Under the pieces are notes generated by a model that saw nothing but the letters and a program-made list of their open reading frames with translations, was not told where the DNA came from and did no database searches. The translations under genes were made by a program, and so were the position numbers. A DNA stretch of 53,788 bases. Origin: Lachnospiraceae bacterium (GTDB taxonomy: Bacteria; Bacillota; Clostridia; Lachnospirales; Lachnospiraceae). The stretch is from contig JAGAMY010000017.1 in the NCBI GenBank assembly GCA_017624495.1, forward strand, positions 1-53,788, written 5' to 3'. Shown here piece by piece: positions 6,498 through 15,772 of this stretch (position 1 is its first letter; each line of letters starts with the position of its first letter).

Positions 6498-7901
6498 ATG
6501 GACAGATATTATCTTGCAGTAGATATAGGAGCTTCCAGTGGTCGTCACATGTTAGCTCATATCGAACAGGGGAAACTTGTCTTAGAAGAAATGTACCGTT
6601 TTGAAAATGGCATGACAGACATGGACGGGGAAATGTGCTGGGACGTAGAACGTCTTTTCACAGAAATCAAAAATGGTATGAAAGCTTGTGCCAAAGCAGG
6701 AAAAATTCCTGTCAGCATGGGCATTGATACATGGGCAGTGGACTTTGTGTTGTTAGACGAAAACAATCAGCGAATTGGAAACGCAGTTGCATATCGTGAC
6801 AAGCGAACCGACAACATGGACACATGTGTATACAAAGTAATTCCGGAAGAGGAATTATATGGCTGCACAGGTATCCAGAAGCAGAAATTCAACACCATTT
6901 ATCAGCTCATGGCACTCAAACAAAAAAAGCCGGAGCTTTTAGCGCAGGCAAAGAAAATGCTGATGATACCGGACTATTTTCACTATCTGTTAAGTGGCGT
7001 GGCAGTAACCGAATACACAAATGCCACAACAACACAGTTAGTAAGTCCTGTTACAAAACAGTGGGATATGGAATTAATCGAAAAACTTGGTTATCCAAAG
7101 GAGATTTTTCAGGAAATCAAAGAACCGGGAATTACGCTTGGTGAATTAACAGAAGAAATACAAAAAGAAGTTGGCTTCAATTGTAAAGTGGTTCTTCCGG
7201 CGACCCATGATACAGGTTCTGCAGTGATGGCAGTTCCTGCAGCCAGTGGAGATGCGCTCTATATCAGTTCCGGTACATGGTCACTGCTTGGTACAGAGTT
7301 AAAAGAGGCTGACTGCTCCAAAGAAAGCCGGCAGAAGAATTTTACCAACGAAGGCGGTTATCAGTATCGTTTCCGTTATTTGAAAAATATCATGGGACTT
7401 TGGATGATTCAGTCTGTAAGAAAAGAAATTGCAGCAGACTTAAGTTTTGGAGAAATCTGTGAAATGGCGGCAAAACAGCAGATTTCATCCATTGTAGACT
7501 GTAATGATGACCGTTTTTTAAATCCAAGGAATATGACAAGAGAAGTGCAAAAAGCCTGTCAGGAATCCGGTCAGCAGATACCGGAAGATATAGCACAAGT
7601 GGCGGCAGTCATCTACAACAGCCTTGCAAAATGCTATGCAAAAGCAGTGGCGGAATTAGAAGCTATGACTGGAGAGACGTATGCGCAGATGCATATTGTA
7701 GGTGGTGGCGCAAATGCCGATTACTTAAACCGTCTGACGGCAGCAGCCATTGGTAAACCTGTTCTTGCAGGACCGACAGAGGCAACAGCCATTGGAAATA
7801 TTGCAGCACAGATGCTTGCGGATGGTATATGGAAAGATTTACAGGAAGCAAGGGAAAAAATATACCGATCTTTTGCAATAAAAGAGTATAAGCCGGAGTA
7901 A
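6498..7901 (+). CDS. rhaB: Rhamnulokinase
   Basis: Phosphorylates L-rhamnulose with ATP to L-rhamnulose 1-phosphate, the second step of rhamnose breakdown, in the cytoplasm. The 467-residue protein belongs to the FGGY kinase family: phosphate-1 loop DIGASSGRHM at the N-terminus, the GIDTWAVDFVLLD segment with the catalytic aspartate near residue 80, THDTGSAV around 245, SSGTWSLLGTE around 260 and the adenosine motif GGGANADYLNR around 402. AAGGAGAAGAACT precedes the ATG. It is the first gene of rhaB-rhaA-rhaD, and 80 bases separate it from rhaA. Clear family match. Confidence 0.96.
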   Translation: MDRYYLAVDIGASSGRHMLAHIEQGKLVLEEMYRFENGMTDMDGEMCWDVERLFTEIKNGMKACAKAGKIPVSMGIDTWAVDFVLLDENNQRIGNAVAYRDKRTDNMDTCVYKVIPEEELYGCTGIQKQKFNTIYQLMALKQKKPELLAQAKKMLMIPDYFHYLLSGVAVTEYTNATTTQLVSPVTKQWDMELIEKLGYPKEIFQEIKEPGITLGELTEEIQKEVGFNCKVVLPATHDTGSAVMAVPAASGDALYISSGTWSLLGTELKEADCSKESRQKNFTNEGGYQYRFRYLKNIMGLWMIQSVRKEIAADLSFGEICEMAAKQQISSIVDCNDDRFLNPRNMTREVQKACQESGQQIPEDIAQVAAVIYNSLAKCYAKAVAELEAMTGETYAQMHIVGGGANADYLNRLTAAAIGKPVLAGPTEATAIGNIAAQMLADGIWKDLQEAREKIYRSFAIKEYKPE

Positions 7902-7981
7902 TGAAAAAGTATATTGAAAATGGTAACTATAAAGTACTGAATTGTTACAAATAATGTAAAAATGAGAAGGAGAATGGAATT

Positions 7982-9241
7982 ATGGATACAAGAGAAAGAT
8001 ATGCATTAGCAAAAGAAATGTATGCAAAAATCGGTGTAGATACCGATGCAGCTATTGAAACTTTAAAAAATATCCCTGTTTCTCTGCATTGCTGGCAGGG
8101 GGATGATGTAACAGGATTTGACCATGACGGTCCGCTTACCGGAGGAATTCAGACAACCGGTAATTATCCGGGAAAAGCCAAAACACCGGAAGAATTAATG
8201 CAGGATATGGATAAGGCATTAAGCCTTATGCCGGGAACAAAAAAATTGAATCTTCACGCAAGTTATGCTATCTTTGAAGAGGGAGAATTTGTTGACCGTG
8301 ATGCAATCGAGCCAAAGCATTTTGCAAAATGGGTAGAATTTGCAAAAGAAAGAAATATGGGTATCGATTTCAATCCGACCTTCTTCTCACATGATAAAGT
8401 AAAAGACGGTCTGACCTTATCCAGCCCGGATGAAGAGACCAGAAAATTCTGGATTAATCACGGAAAAGCATGTATTCGTATTTCAGAATACTTTGCAAAG
8501 GAAACTGGAATTCCATGCGTAATGAATATCTGGATTGGTGATGGATATAAGGATATTCCGGCAGACCGTATGGGACCTAGATTACGTTACAAAGATTCCA
8601 TTGAGCAGATTTTAGCAGAACCGTACGATAAAAATCTTGTAAAACCATGTGTGGAATCTAAAGTATTTGGTATTGGTGTAGAATCTTATACAGTAGGTTC
8701 AGCAGAATTTACATTAGGGTTTGCTTCTTCTCACGAAGGATGTCTGCCACTGATGGATAATGGACATTATCACCCGACAGAAGTGGTTTCGGATAAGATA
8801 CCTGCATTACTTTGTTATCATCCGGAAATTGCATTACATATTACAAGACCGGTTCGCTGGGATAGTGACCATGTAGTATTATTTGATGATGAAACAAAAG
8901 AAATGGCAAAAGAAATCGTAAGAAATGATGCATTAAACCGTGTATATATGGCATTGGATTATTTTGATGCAGGCATTAACCGTGTATCCGCATGGGTAGT
9001 TGGTTTTAGAAGCTGGCAGAAAGCTTTATTAAGTGCACTTTGTACACCAAATGCAAAATTAAAAGAGCTGCAGGACAACAATGAAATGACAAGACTTATG
9101 ATGATGCAGGAAGAAATCAAAATGTATCCATTAGGAGATGTTTGGGCTGAGTATTGCAGACAGTGCGGTGTGACAGCAGATATGAGCTGGTTTGATGAAA
9201 TTGTAAAATATGAAGATGAAGTTTTAAATAAACGTGGTTAA
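7982..9241 (+). CDS. rhaA: L-rhamnose isomerase
   Basis: Interconverts L-rhamnose and L-rhamnulose, the first step of the pathway, using a divalent metal. At 419 residues it has the usual family length. Diagnostic stretches are HCWQGDDVTGFD near the N-terminus, IDFNPTFFSH near 130, the metal-site regions GVESYTVGSAEF (about 233) and DNGHYHPTEVVSDK (about 258), and RPVRWDSDHVV (about 293). AGAAGGAGAATGG lies before the ATG. It sits between rhaB and rhaD with 26 bases to the latter, so the three genes probably form one transcript. Confidence 0.97.
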   Translation: MDTRERYALAKEMYAKIGVDTDAAIETLKNIPVSLHCWQGDDVTGFDHDGPLTGGIQTTGNYPGKAKTPEELMQDMDKALSLMPGTKKLNLHASYAIFEEGEFVDRDAIEPKHFAKWVEFAKERNMGIDFNPTFFSHDKVKDGLTLSSPDEETRKFWINHGKACIRISEYFAKETGIPCVMNIWIGDGYKDIPADRMGPRLRYKDSIEQILAEPYDKNLVKPCVESKVFGIGVESYTVGSAEFTLGFASSHEGCLPLMDNGHYHPTEVVSDKIPALLCYHPEIALHITRPVRWDSDHVVLFDDETKEMAKEIVRNDALNRVYMALDYFDAGINRVSAWVVGFRSWQKALLSALCTPNAKLKELQDNNEMTRLMMMQEEIKMYPLGDVWAEYCRQCGVTADMSWFDEIVKYEDEVLNKRG

Positions 9242-9267
9242 TATAACGAGAACAAAGGAGAGCAAAT

Positions 9268-10092
9268 ATGAAATTTTTAGATGCAGAATTTGTACAGGGA
9301 TTTATCCGTATGGCAAATGACGGCTGGGAATTAGGCTGGCATGAAAGAAATGGTGGGAATCTTTCCTACCGCATAAAACCGGAAGAAGTAGAATCCGTAA
9401 AAGAAAATTTAGAGGCAAAGGAATGGCAGCCAATCGGTACAACTGTGCCAAAGCTAGCAGGCGAATATTTCCTTGTTACCGGCAGTGGTAAATTTTTCCG
9501 CAACGTGATTATCAAACCGGAGGATTCCATCTGTATGATAGAATTAGACGATAAAGGTGAAAATTACCGCATCGTCTGGGGACTTGTAAATGGGGGCAGA
9601 CCAACCTCTGAATTACCATCCCATTTGATGAATCATGAAGTAAAGATGTTGGCAACGGATGGAAAATACCGTGTGATTTATCATGCGCATACCACAAATG
9701 TCATTGCCTTAACCTTTGTACTTCCATTGAAGGATGAAGTATTTACCAGAGAGTTATGGGAAATGGCAACAGAATGTCCGGTGGTATTTCCGGATGGTAT
9801 CGGTGTAGTGCCATGGATGGTTCCGGGAGGCAGAGATATTGCAGTAGCCACCAGTGAACTGATGAAACAGTATGATGTAGCTATCTGGGCACATCATGGT
9901 ATGTTTGCCGCAGGGGAAGATTTTGATTTGACCTTTGGTCTGATGCATACCGTAGAAAAAGCAGCAGAAATCTTAGTGAAAATGCTTTCCATGCGACCGG
10001 ATAAATTACAGACCATACAGCCGGAGGAATTCCGTCATTTAGCAGAGGATTTTAAAGTGACATTACCGGAAAAATTCTTATACGAAAAATAG
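9268..10092 (+). CDS. rhaD: Rhamnulose-1-phosphate aldolase
   Basis: Splits L-rhamnulose 1-phosphate to dihydroxyacetone phosphate and L-lactaldehyde. The 274-residue protein is a zinc-dependent class II aldolase of the RhaD/FucA type: NGGNLSYR (about 28), TGSGKFFRN (about 71), the zinc histidine cluster YHAHTTNVIALTF (about 140) and AHHGMFAAGED near 212. AAAGGAGAG precedes the ATG. It completes the rhaBAD set; no lactaldehyde reductase, microcompartment shell gene, rhamnose transporter or dedicated regulator is next to it, so those must be elsewhere. Confidence 0.95.
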   Translation: MKFLDAEFVQGFIRMANDGWELGWHERNGGNLSYRIKPEEVESVKENLEAKEWQPIGTTVPKLAGEYFLVTGSGKFFRNVIIKPEDSICMIELDDKGENYRIVWGLVNGGRPTSELPSHLMNHEVKMLATDGKYRVIYHAHTTNVIALTFVLPLKDEVFTRELWEMATECPVVFPDGIGVVPWMVPGGRDIAVATSELMKQYDVAIWAHHGMFAAGEDFDLTFGLMHTVEKAAEILVKMLSMRPDKLQTIQPEEFRHLAEDFKVTLPEKFLYEK

Positions 10093-10099
10093 ATTTCAG

Positions 10100-10135
10100 A
10101 GCAGAATTGTCTTATTTTGGGCAGTTCTGCTTTGT
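10100..10135 (+). terminator. Hairpin after rhaD, weak terminator
   Basis: AGCAGAATTG (10100-10109) pairs with CAGTTCTGCT (10122-10131) with one G-U pair, then TTGTG. The T run is poor, so partial read-through into the EIIC-EAL gene is plausible. Confidence 0.5.
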
Positions 10136-10177
10136 GCGTTAAGATATACGCTAATTAGGGGAAAAAGGGGGAAGTTT

Positions 10178-12253
10178 ATGAACCGTTTGGAAAATTCCGT
10201 ATTTAAAGCTATTCGTCAGGGACTTTTGATGATGATGCCGCTTCTGATTGTAAGCTCCGTTGCGCTTATGCTGATAAGTCTGCCAATTCCGGCATACCAG
10301 ATCTTTTTATCCGGTTTATGTAATGGAAAGGTTGTAGAAATGTTAGACTTTGCTTATAGCGGAGTAATGGACTTTTTTGCGGTTATTTTAGCAGCATCTA
10401 CAAGCTTTAATTATGCTATGTTAAAAAGGCGTGTGCACAAGGAATATGCCGGTTATGACTGTATCATAGTACTGCCGCTTATTACATTGGTAATATTGGC
10501 GGGATATTCAGGTATACAGTTTGCGGATTTTTCTGTAAAGGAGCTAAGTAATACCAACACATTTACAGCAATTTTTGTGGCATTAGTTTCAGGAAAACTG
10601 TTTTTTGTCATTCGCAATCACATGTACCAGAAAAAGAAAAAACGGGCAGTCAGCAGTGAAAGTGTCTATACGGAAGCCCTAGATGGCATACTTCCGGCTG
10701 TGGTCGTGATATTGTTCTTTGCATTGTTAAGTCAGGGATTTAAAATGATTTTTGAGGTAGGCAGTATTCAGGAAGTGTTAGAAAATTTTGCGAATTCCTG
10801 TATACAACGCATTGATAATAATTTCTTATCCGGTGTATTTATCCTGTTTGTCATACATTTGATGTGGTTTTTTGGTATTCATGGCAGCAATGTGTTAGAT
10901 GCATTGCTTAGACAGAATTTTTCTGCAATCGAAAATGGGATATACAGCAAAACCTTTCAGGATGTCTTTGTTATTTTAGGCGGCTGTGGTTCTGTACTTT
11001 GTCTAATAATTGCCATCGTACTGTTTTCTAAAAGAAAGAACACGAAAAACCTGGCAAAAATAGCATTTCCTGCAACGTTGTTTAATATTAGTGAGATTAT
11101 TGTTTTTGGTTTGCCATTGATTTTTAATCCTGTATATCTGCTGCCGTTTATCACAGTGCCGCTAACGAATTACATGATTTCCTATGGTGCTGTTTATTTT
11201 GGACTTGTACCAAAAGTGGTTCGTGAAGTGGAATGGACTACACCGATTTTTTTAAGTGGTTATCAGGCAACAGGTTCATGGGCAGGGGCAATTCTGCAGC
11301 TTGTCTGTCTTATCTTAGGTGTCTGTATTTATCTGCCGTTTTTCCGCAAAGCAGAGAAAAATACAGAAATACAGTTAGCCAAAGATATTCATAAACTGAT
11401 TGAAGAATTTCAGCAGGAGGAAGAGCATTTAAATGTCGGCATATTGACAGAGCGTGATGATGAGATAGGAAAAATTTCCAGATATTTAGCTGCAGATTTA
11501 GAAGAAGCCATCCAAAATAAAGAAACGTTTCTGTTATACCAGCCACAGGTAAATACCGATGAAAAATGTATCGGTGCAGAAACTTTAGCACGATGGAATC
11601 ATCCCCTTGCCGGATTCATATATCCACCATTATTTGTGCAGCTTGCCAGAGAAAAAAACATCCTGCATGATTTAGAAGAAAGTATTCTTGATGAAGCAAT
11701 AGAAGCAGCAGCTAAGATTCAAAACAGTGTATCGGATGATTTTAAAATTTCCATAAACATCACAAATCACACATTAGAATGGGAAGCCTTCGAGGATTGT
11801 TTAGAACGTTGCGTCACAAGGCATCAGATTCCTTGTGAAAAAATCTGGCTGGAAATTACGGAACAGGAGGCTTTAGTATCTTCAAACGAAATTATAGAAA
11901 AACTGCATCGACTGAAACGAAAAGGGTACAAATTCCTGATAGACGATTTTGGCATGGGACACACTTCTTTATTATATTTACAGACCAATTACTTTGATGT
12001 AGTCAAAATGGATGGTTCACTTACCAGAGATATCCTGACAAATGAGCGAAACAAGGGCATCATAGAATCCATTGTTCATTTAGGAAAATCATTAAACTTT
12101 ACTACCATTGCCGAATATGTAGAAACCACAGCCCAGAAAGAACAGTTAAAATCTTTAGGTTGTGATGTATTTCAGGGTTTCCTGTATAGCGAACCTATAC
12201 CTTTGGAAGATTTTATCCGATGGATGCAAAAACAAAATAAAAAAATAGCATAG
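10178..12253 (+). CDS. PTS EIIC-type membrane domain fused to EAL c-di-GMP phosphodiesterase
   Basis: A 691-residue fusion. Residues 1-395 are a lactose/cellobiose-family PTS EIIC domain: many membrane helices, FFGIHGSN (about 232) and NISEIIVFGLPLIFNP (about 307), which matches the sugar-binding NxNEP-like loop. A helical linker (about 396-440) leads to an EAL domain (about 445-690). The catalytic set looks complete: ETL with E near 468, the N in INITNH, EITE, IDDFGMG with the aspartate pair near 589, the K in VKMDG, the E in AEYVE and the Q in FQGF. EAL domains hydrolyse the second messenger c-di-GMP. No IIA, IIB or other PTS gene lies nearby, so the EIIC part probably acts as a sugar sensor or as a transporter reporting to the EAL part. 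The start follows AGGGGAAAAAGGGGG. Confidence 0.88.
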   Translation: MNRLENSVFKAIRQGLLMMMPLLIVSSVALMLISLPIPAYQIFLSGLCNGKVVEMLDFAYSGVMDFFAVILAASTSFNYAMLKRRVHKEYAGYDCIIVLPLITLVILAGYSGIQFADFSVKELSNTNTFTAIFVALVSGKLFFVIRNHMYQKKKKRAVSSESVYTEALDGILPAVVVILFFALLSQGFKMIFEVGSIQEVLENFANSCIQRIDNNFLSGVFILFVIHLMWFFGIHGSNVLDALLRQNFSAIENGIYSKTFQDVFVILGGCGSVLCLIIAIVLFSKRKNTKNLAKIAFPATLFNISEIIVFGLPLIFNPVYLLPFITVPLTNYMISYGAVYFGLVPKVVREVEWTTPIFLSGYQATGSWAGAILQLVCLILGVCIYLPFFRKAEKNTEIQLAKDIHKLIEEFQQEEEHLNVGILTERDDEIGKISRYLAADLEEAIQNKETFLLYQPQVNTDEKCIGAETLARWNHPLAGFIYPPLFVQLAREKNILHDLEESILDEAIEAAAKIQNSVSDDFKISINITNHTLEWEAFEDCLERCVTRHQIPCEKIWLEITEQEALVSSNEIIEKLHRLKRKGYKFLIDDFGMGHTSLLYLQTNYFDVVKMDGSLTRDILTNERNKGIIESIVHLGKSLNFTTIAEYVETTAQKEQLKSLGCDVFQGFLYSEPIPLEDFIRWMQKQNKKIA

Positions 12254-12265
12254 TTTCACAAGCAG

Positions 12266-12308
12266 AAGAGTGAGTAGGGATATTCTCTATTCACTTTTCA
12301 TTTATTTT
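12266..12308 (+). terminator. Intrinsic terminator after the EIIC-EAL gene
   Basis: AGTGAGTAGGGA (12269-12280) pairs with TCTCTATTCACT (12284-12295) using G-U pairs, with a T-rich tail to about 12308. Confidence 0.65.
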
Positions 12309-12412
12309 CCAAACTTTTTTTCTATATCGTTCTACAGAATCAAATTTCTAGTAAAAATCAACAAAACCACGAATAGGATTTTATGAAAATGTACAGAATA
12401 TGCAAAAAAGTA

Positions 12413-12440
12413 TTGCTTTTTTAAAAAAAGTGTTTATACT
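12413..12440 (+). promoter_or_regulatory. Promoter of the maltodextrin-type operon
   Basis: TTGCTT (12413-12418) and TATACT (12435-12440) are separated by 16 bases. The expected start of transcription is just before or within the palindromic operator that follows. Confidence 0.65.
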
Positions 12441-12451
12441 GAAATCAACAA

Positions 12452-12491
12452 CTGAAAACGTTACCGGAAACGTTGCAGATAACGTTTTCAG
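12452..12491. promoter_or_regulatory. LacI-type operator with three AACGTT cores
   Basis: CTGAAAACGTTA (12452-12463) and TAACGTTTTCAG (12480-12491) are a perfect 12-bp inverted repeat. A third AACGTT lies between them (about 12469-12474). AACGTT-centred dyads are typical LacI/MalR-family targets. The LacI gene at 15805 in the same gene group is the obvious candidate to bind here, and its position right after the -10 box fits repression. Confidence 0.7.
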
Positions 12492-12528
12492 AAAAGTAAA
12501 CAAGGGAACAATTTTAGGAGGATGAAAA

Positions 12529-13968
12529 ATGAAAAAAAGATGTGTAGCGATGTTAACAGCACTCGCAATGACAGCAACAATGTTCGCAGGATGCGGAAGC
12601 AGTGACGAAGGAACAGCAGAAGCAGGAAAGACAGAAGCAGGAAAGACAGAAGCAGGAAAGACAGAAGCAGGAAAGACAGAAGCAGCAAAAGAAGAGGCAG
12701 GAGAAGGAGAAGTTTACTACTTAAACTTCAAACCGGAACAGGATGAACAGTGGCAGGAGTTAGCAGCAGCTTATACAGATGAAACAGGCGTACCTGTAAC
12801 CGTAGTTACAGCAGCATCCGGAACTTATGAATCCACATTAAAAGCAGAAATGGCAAAAACAGATGCACCTACATTATTTCAGGTAAACGGACCTGTAGGT
12901 TTAGCGTCATGGACAGATTACTGTATGGATTTATCCGGTACAGACATTTACTCCCATGTTAAGAGTGATGACTTCGTATTAAAAGATGGTGATGCAGTAA
13001 AAGGTATCGCATACGTTATTGAAACTTATGGTTTAATTTACAACAAAACAGTATTAGATGCTTATTGTGGCATGGACGGAGCGGTAATTGCTTCCGCAGA
13101 TGAAATCAATAATTTTGCTACATTAAAAGCAGTAGCGGATGATATTCAGTCACGTTTAGCTGATGTAAGTGCAGCAGCTAACGAAGCAGCAGGTACAGAC
13201 ATTTATGCATTAGAAGGTGCATTCACATCCGCAGGTATGGATTCTTCTTCTGACTGGAGATTCAAAACACACCTTGCAAACCTTCCGGTATATTATGAAT
13301 ACCAGAACAAAGGTATCGAAACAACAGATGCCATTGAAGGTACTTACTTAGACCAGTACAAACAGATTTTTGACCTTTACATTACAGATTCTACATGTGA
13401 ACCATCTATGATTGCTACAAAAACAAATGATGATGCAACAGCAGAATTTGCTTTAGGAAATGCAGTATTCTACCAGAATGGTACATGGGCTTATCAGGGA
13501 ATTATCGATGCAGGACTTTTAACAGATGAAGACCTTGGTATGATGCCAATCTATGTTGGTGTAGAAGGTGAAGAAAATCAGGGACTTTGTACAGGTTCTG
13601 AAAACTACTGGTGTATCAACAAAAACGCATCCGAAGAAGATATCAAAGCAACAGAAGACTTTTTAAACTGGGTAATCACAAGTGATACAGGTCGTGACAG
13701 CATGGCAAATGCTATGGGATTCGTAACACCATTTGATACATTTGATGATGGATATACAACAGCTAACCCATTCGTTGAACAGGCAAACCAGTATATTGCA
13801 GATGGAAAAACTCCGGTAGCATGGGTATTTTCTACAATGCCATCTGAAGAATGGAAAAACGGTGTTGGTGCAGCTTTAACAGAATATGCACAGGGCACAG
13901 GCGACTGGGAATTAGTAAAAACAGCATTCGTTGAAGGCTGGGCAACAGAGTACGCAGTAACACACTAA
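12529..13968 (+). CDS. ABC transporter sugar-binding lipoprotein (maltodextrin type)
   Basis: The extracellular receptor of a CUT1-type sugar ABC transporter; 479 residues. The N-terminus is a lipoprotein signal with MFAGC, the modified cysteine being residue 22. A repeated linker (A-E-A-G-K-T, about four copies) separates the lipid anchor from the binding domain, which carries patterns such as NGTWAYQGI and the family-1 solute-binding fold. AGGAGGATGAAAA precedes the ATG. It is the first gene after a LacI-type operator and is followed by two permeases, a LacI regulator and malQ, so malto-oligosaccharides are the likely substrate. No ATPase gene is present; such systems often share an MsmX-like ATPase encoded elsewhere. 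Confidence 0.92.
   Translation: MKKRCVAMLTALAMTATMFAGCGSSDEGTAEAGKTEAGKTEAGKTEAGKTEAAKEEAGEGEVYYLNFKPEQDEQWQELAAAYTDETGVPVTVVTAASGTYESTLKAEMAKTDAPTLFQVNGPVGLASWTDYCMDLSGTDIYSHVKSDDFVLKDGDAVKGIAYVIETYGLIYNKTVLDAYCGMDGAVIASADEINNFATLKAVADDIQSRLADVSAAANEAAGTDIYALEGAFTSAGMDSSSDWRFKTHLANLPVYYEYQNKGIETTDAIEGTYLDQYKQIFDLYITDSTCEPSMIATKTNDDATAEFALGNAVFYQNGTWAYQGIIDAGLLTDEDLGMMPIYVGVEGEENQGLCTGSENYWCINKNASEEDIKATEDFLNWVITSDTGRDSMANAMGFVTPFDTFDDGYTTANPFVEQANQYIADGKTPVAWVFSTMPSEEWKNGVGAALTEYAQGTGDWELVKTAFVEGWATEYAVTH
12619..12684 (+). repeat. 15-bp tandem repeat in lipoprotein linker
   Basis: Four exact copies of GAAGCAGGAAAGACA plus a partial fifth encode the flexible linker behind the lipidated cysteine. 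The unit length keeps frame, so copy number can change by slippage without breaking the gene. Confidence 0.9.
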
Positions 13969-14003
13969 TTATAAACTGTTAAGAAGTATACAGTTAAGTT
14001 ACA

Positions 14004-14032
14004 GGCAGGAGGCGGAGAATCCGTCTTCTGCC
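14004..14032 (+). other. Intercistronic hairpin between binding-protein and permease genes
   Basis: GGCAGGAGGCGGA (14004-14016) pairs with TCCGTCTTCTGCC (14020-14032) around a GAA loop, with two G-U pairs. No T run follows. Such structures between a binding-protein gene and its permease genes usually protect the upstream mRNA from 3' decay, giving an excess of the binding protein. Confidence 0.7.
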
Positions 14033-14054
14033 AGAAAAAGAAAGGAAAATAATC

Positions 14055-14897
14055 ATGCAAAAATCCATTAAAAAATATTTTCCACTTTTTGCATTACCTA
14101 CATTTGTAGCATTTACAATTGGATTTATAGTTCCTTTTATTATGGGTATCTACCTGTCATTTTGTGAATTTACAACGGTAACGGATGCAAAATTTGTGGG
14201 ACTTTCCAACTATGCAAAGATTTTTACGGATAAGACATTCGTACACGCCCTTTGGTATACCGCACTTTTTACTATCGTTTCTGTTGTACTTATTAATGTG
14301 ATTGCTTTTGTGATTGCGATGCTTTTAACAAAGGGAATTAGAGGTACAAATATTTTCCGTACAGTATTTTTTATGCCAAACTTAATCGGTGGAATTGTTC
14401 TTGGTTATATCTGGCAGTTGATTTTAAATGGTATTTTAGCTAATTTTGGAAAAACACTGGTATATAGTGAAGCCTATGGTTTCTGGGGACTGGTGATTTT
14501 GATGTGCTGGCAGCAGGTTGGTTATATGATGATTATCTATATTGCAGGTATTCAGAATATTCCGGGCGAGCTGATTGAAGCAGCAAAAATCGATGGTGCA
14601 ACATCCGGTCAGGTACTTCGTCATGTAACATTGCCGATGGTTATGCCTTCCATTACCATTTGTACATTTTTAACATTAACCAATGGATTTAAGTTATTCG
14701 ACCAGAACCTTGCACTTACCAATGGTGCACCATCCGATATGTCACAGATGTTAGCATTAAATATTTACGATACATTCTACGGCAGAACAGGCTGGGAAGG
14801 TGTTGGTCAGGCTAAAGCCGTGATATTCTTTATCTTAGTAGCCTTAATCGCTATGGGACAGAACTACTTAACAAGACGTAAGGAGGTACAGCAATAA
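14055..14897 (+). CDS. Sugar ABC transporter permease (MalF type)
   Basis: A 280-residue integral membrane permease of the binding-protein-dependent family, with six predicted helices. The cytoplasmic EAA loop reads ELIEAAKIDGATSGQVLRHVTLPMVMPSI (about 172-200), the surface that contacts the ATPase. The N-terminal SFCEFTTV and FVGLSNYAKIF segments are typical for MalF/UgpA-type permeases. AAAGGAAAA lies ahead of the ATG. It overlaps the second permease by one base (TAATG), so the two are translated together and form the heterodimeric channel. Confidence 0.93.
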   Translation: MQKSIKKYFPLFALPTFVAFTIGFIVPFIMGIYLSFCEFTTVTDAKFVGLSNYAKIFTDKTFVHALWYTALFTIVSVVLINVIAFVIAMLLTKGIRGTNIFRTVFFMPNLIGGIVLGYIWQLILNGILANFGKTLVYSEAYGFWGLVILMCWQQVGYMMIIYIAGIQNIPGELIEAAKIDGATSGQVLRHVTLPMVMPSITICTFLTLTNGFKLFDQNLALTNGAPSDMSQMLALNIYDTFYGRTGWEGVGQAKAVIFFILVALIAMGQNYLTRRKEVQQ

Positions 14898-15772
14898 TGG
14901 CAAAGAAAGCAAATAAAGCAGACAGTCAGGTAAGCGCAGTAAGAAAAGCAAAACATGGCACAGCCCTTAGTGTATTTTTCTCCTTATTATCCATATTATA
15001 TGTTATGCCAATTCTGGTTGTGCTGATGAACTCCTTTAAGAGAAAAGCATATATTAACAAGTTTCCATTTAAAATTGGAACAGGTAAGATGTTTGTAGGA
15101 TTGGAAAACTACATCGAAGGTATTGAAAAAATTGACTTTTTCAAAGCATTTGGATACTCCTTATTTATCACCGTATGTTCTGTGGCAGTCATCGTATTAT
15201 GTACTTCCATGTGTGCATGGTATATTACAAGAGTACAGACTAAATTCACGAAAATGTTTTACTTATTATGTCTGTTTTCCATGATTGTACCGTTCCAGAT
15301 GGTTATGTTTACTTTGTCGAAAATTGCAAATATGTTGCATTTATCCAATCCAATTGGTATTATCTTAGTGTATTTGGGATTTGGTGCAGGTCTGGCAGTA
15401 TTCATGTTCTGCGGATTTGTAAAAAGTATTCCATTGGAAATCGAAGAAGCAGCAATGATTGATGGATGTACTCCGGTACAGACATATTTTCAGGTAGTAT
15501 TTCCGATTTTAAAACCAACAGCAATTACCGTAGCAATTTTACAGGCAATGTGGATTTGGAACGATTATTTGTTACCGTATCTGGTATTGGATATTAAGAA
15601 ATATAAGACAATTCCGATTGCAATTCAGTACTTAAAGGGTGGATACGGTTCCATCGACTGGGGTGCAATGATGGCGATGCTTGTATTAGCAATCATCCCG
15701 ATTATTATTTTCTACATTGCATGTCAGAAACATATTATTGAAGGCGTTGTTGCCGGAGCTGTTAAGGGTTAA
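14897..15772 (+). CDS. Sugar ABC transporter permease (MalG type)
   Basis: The second permease subunit, 291 residues with about six membrane helices. Its EAA loop EIEEAAMIDGCTPVQTYFQVVFP lies near residues 181-203, and WIWNDYLLPYLVL follows, as usual for MalG-type subunits. The N-terminal 20 residues are basic and cytoplasmic. It starts at the ATG that overlaps the stop codon of the preceding gene, after AAGGAGG. It ends 32 bases before the LacI regulator gene. With the lipoprotein and the first permease it completes the transport part of the operon. Confidence 0.93.
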   Translation: MAKKANKADSQVSAVRKAKHGTALSVFFSLLSILYVMPILVVLMNSFKRKAYINKFPFKIGTGKMFVGLENYIEGIEKIDFFKAFGYSLFITVCSVAVIVLCTSMCAWYITRVQTKFTKMFYLLCLFSMIVPFQMVMFTLSKIANMLHLSNPIGIILVYLGFGAGLAVFMFCGFVKSIPLEIEEAAMIDGCTPVQTYFQVVFPILKPTAITVAILQAMWIWNDYLLPYLVLDIKKYKTIPIAIQYLKGGYGSIDWGAMMAMLVLAIIPIIIFYIACQKHIIEGVVAGAVKG

